A DNA stretch of 8,613 nucleotides from Opitutia bacterium (GTDB taxonomy: Bacteria; Verrucomicrobiota; Verrucomicrobiae; Opitutales; UBA953), in contig CANKZO010000088.1 in assembly GCA_947488485.1 (NCBI GenBank), forward strand, positions 1 through 8,613, given 5' to 3'. The translations under genes were made by a program, and so were the position numbers. Shown in pieces: positions 7,397-8,613 of this stretch (positions within the stretch are counted from its first letter, which is position 1; each line of letters starts with the position of its first letter). Under the pieces are notes generated by a model, which saw only the letters and a program-made list of their open reading frames with translations, was not told where the DNA came from and did not search any database.

Positions 7397-8437
7397 TTAG
7401 GCGAACTGGCGCAGGAAGCGCGTGTCGTTGTTGTAGAAGTGACGGATGTCGTCGATGCCGTGGACCAGCATCGCGATGCGTTCGAGGCCGAGGCCGAAGG
7501 CGAGGCCCGACCATTCGTTCGGGTCGAGACCACAGAGCTCGAGGACCTTCGGGTCGACCAGGCCGCAGCCCATGATCTCCAGCCAGCGGTCGGAGAGGCG
7601 GCCCAGGTTAGGCGAGCGGAGGTCCATCTCGAAGGACGGTTCCGTGAACGGGAAGAACGACGGGCGCAGGCGGATCTCGGCGTCGGCGCCGAAGGTCTCC
7701 TTCACGAAGAAATCGAGCACGCCGCGGAGGTCGGCGAGCGTCACGTTACGGTCGATCCAAAGGCCTTCGACCTGGTGGAAGTTGGCGGAGTGCGTCGCGT
7801 CGACCGCGTCGCGGCGGAAGCAGCGGCCCGGGGCGACGATGCGGAAGGGCGGCTTGCGCGAGAGCATCGTGCGGACCTGCACGCTGGACGTGTGCGTGCG
7901 GAGGAGGATCGCTTCGTCGGCCTTGCGCGGCGCGTCGGCGGAGCGGAACGCCTTCGGCATGTAGAGCGTGTCCTGCATGTCGCGGGCCGGGTGATCGGCG
8001 GGCGTGTTGAGGGCGTCGAAGCAATGCCACTCCGTCTCGACCTCGGGACCGTCGGCGACGACGAAGCCCAGCTTGCGGAAGGAGGCCAGGATGCGTTCGC
8101 GGGTGCGGGAGAGCGGATGGAGCGAACCCGCCGGAGCGTCGGGGCTCGGCAGGGTCGGATCGACGGACGCGCCGAGGGCGGCGGCGATCTCGGCGTTCTC
8201 GACCTTCACCAGGAGGGCGGCGAGGAGTTCCTCGACGGACTTCTTCGCCTCGTTGATGAGCTTGCCCACGACCGGGCGTTCTTCCTTCGAGAGGGTGGCC
8301 ATTCCCTTCATCACCTGGGTCAGGGAGCCGTTGGGGCCGACGACGCGCGCCTTGAAGGCTTCGAGCTCGGCGCGGGTGGCGACGGCGGAGGCTTCCTGGG
8401 TGGCGGCGGCGACGAGTTGGGCGAGCTGCTGCTGCAT
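7397..8437 (-). CDS. pheS: Phenylalanine--tRNA ligase, alpha subunit
   Basis: PheS is the catalytic class II subunit of phenylalanyl-tRNA synthetase. From the chosen ATG at 8437 it has 346 residues. An N-terminal coiled-coil tRNA-binding arm (about 1-95) precedes the catalytic domain: HPLSRTRERI from 107 (motif 1 area), HPARDMQDTLY from 149, HTSSVQVRTM at 182-191, motif 2 GRCFRRD at 204-210 with FHQVEG at 220-225, RLRPSFFPFTEPS from 256, and motif 3 GLAFGLGLER at 311-320. Ala313 occupies the position of the phenylalanine-pocket alanine of other PheS proteins. The frame is open upstream to a GTG at 8482, giving 361 residues, but the ATG is preferred because MQQQLAQLVAAATQEA aligns with the usual PheS N-terminus and the GTG sits against the terminator T-run. 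In the arm, the usual LGKKG loop reads VGPNG (33-37). There is no Shine-Dalgarno sequence. It leads the operon. Confidence 0.96.
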   Translation of the reverse strand: MQQQLAQLVAAATQEASAVATRAELEAFKARVVGPNGSLTQVMKGMATLSKEERPVVGKLINEAKKSVEELLAALLVKVENAEIAAALGASVDPTLPSPDAPAGSLHPLSRTRERILASFRKLGFVVADGPEVETEWHCFDALNTPADHPARDMQDTLYMPKAFRSADAPRKADEAILLRTHTSSVQVRTMLSRKPPFRIVAPGRCFRRDAVDATHSANFHQVEGLWIDRNVTLADLRGVLDFFVKETFGADAEIRLRPSFFPFTEPSFEMDLRSPNLGRLSDRWLEIMGCGLVDPKVLELCGLDPNEWSGLAFGLGLERIAMLVHGIDDIRHFYNNDTRFLRQFA

Positions 8438-8486
8438 GGATTGATTTGTGCGTTGGCGGAGAAAGTCGGCAAGCGAAAGCACCCTG

Positions 8487-8518
8487 AAAACAAAGAAGCC
8501 CCGGAGGGCCGGGGCTTC
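8487..8518 (-). terminator. Intrinsic terminator after rplT
   Basis: On the minus strand GAAGCCCCGG and CCGGGGCTTC form a perfect 10-bp GC-rich stem (8518-8509 with 8504-8495) with a 4-base loop. TTTGTTTT follows at 8494-8487. This is a textbook rho-independent terminator on the minus strand only; the plus strand has no T-run after the stem. It begins 21 bases after the rplT stop, so it should end the upstream ribosomal protein transcript. Since pheS follows immediately, it could also act as an attenuator, but I see no phenylalanine-rich leader peptide nearby. Confidence 0.9.
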
Positions 8519-8539
8519 GTGAAGGGACGTTAAGTCGTC

Positions 8540-8613
8540 TTAGACGAGCGCGGCCTGGGCCTTCTTGACGATCGCTTCGAAAGCGGGGGCGTCATGGATG
8601 GCCAGTTCGCTCA
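8540..8613 (-). CDS. rplT: 50S ribosomal protein L20, C-terminal end
   Basis: Only the last 23 codons are in the window, ending with TAA at 8542-8540; the gene continues past base 8613. The visible residues, SELAIHDAPAFEAIVKKAQAALV, match the L20 C-terminus, where '.LA..D..AF..LV..AK.AL' is typical (in E. coli a similar [21 protein letters not shown]-like end). L20 binds 23S rRNA and is needed for early large-subunit assembly. The location supports the call: rplT just upstream of pheST is a very common bacterial arrangement, usually preceded by infC and rpmI, which I would expect just beyond the right edge. The fragment is short, so the call rests on both the ending and the context. Confidence 0.88.
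   Translation of the reverse strand, partial: SELAIHDAPAFEAIVKKAQAALV

Noticed and set aside
8495..8518. The hairpin as a terminator for a plus-strand gene
   Set aside because: The plus-strand copy is followed by GTGAAGGG, not a T-run, and there is no supported plus-strand gene to terminate.
6299..8533. 744-residue open frame on the plus strand across pheT, pheS and the terminator
   Set aside because: Antisense to pheT and pheS, reads through the terminator hairpin, low-complexity acidic and basic composition without a domain; a GC artefact.
8484..8539. A Phe-rich leader peptide (pheM-like) for attenuation
   Set aside because: No short ORF with clustered Phe codons is present between rplT and the hairpin; the gap is only 21 bases.
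1..8613. tRNA genes, CRISPR arrays, insertion sequences or long repeats
   Set aside because: Coding sequence fills nearly the whole window, and the gaps are too short or lack the needed structures; the only repeat noticed is the 10-base junction reported above.

Overview
This window is a compact, GC-rich bacterial stretch (by eye roughly two thirds G+C). Every gene I can support reads on the minus strand, so transcription runs from high to low coordinates. In that order it holds: the last 23 codons of rplT (ribosomal protein L20), a strong intrinsic terminator, pheS, pheT, gatC, gatA, gatB, a membrane protein resembling the mainly eukaryotic Mpv17/PMP22 family, and the first 311 codons of priA, which runs off the left edge.

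The five central genes encode two tRNA-charging machines. PheS and PheT are the alpha and beta subunits of phenylalanyl-tRNA synthetase. GatC, GatA and GatB form the amidotransferase that converts Glu-tRNA(Gln) and/or Asp-tRNA(Asn) to the correct aminoacyl-tRNA. From pheS to the Mpv17-like gene the gaps are 3, 5 and 3 bases, followed by two 4-base ATGA overlaps. This reads as one transcription unit of six genes. priA follows after 66 bases and may or may not belong to it.

The rplT-pheS-pheT order is widespread in bacteria; gatCAB joined directly behind pheT is less usual. None of the seven start sites has a recognisable Shine-Dalgarno sequence. High GC, weak Shine-Dalgarno use and the overall look of the proteins would fit a Verrucomicrobiota-like or related lineage, but this is a low-confidence guess because the window has no taxonomic marker.

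The right end (8438-8539) is the only substantial regulatory interval: it has the terminator after rplT and must also hold any promoter for the pheS operon. The only other non-coding gap is the 66 bases before priA, which contain a small UUCG-loop hairpin. I found no tRNA, rRNA, CRISPR array, mobile element or long repeat. The most noteworthy item is the bacterial Mpv17-like protein, start-stop coupled to gatB. I see no evidence for a wholly new multi-gene system; the rest is core housekeeping.
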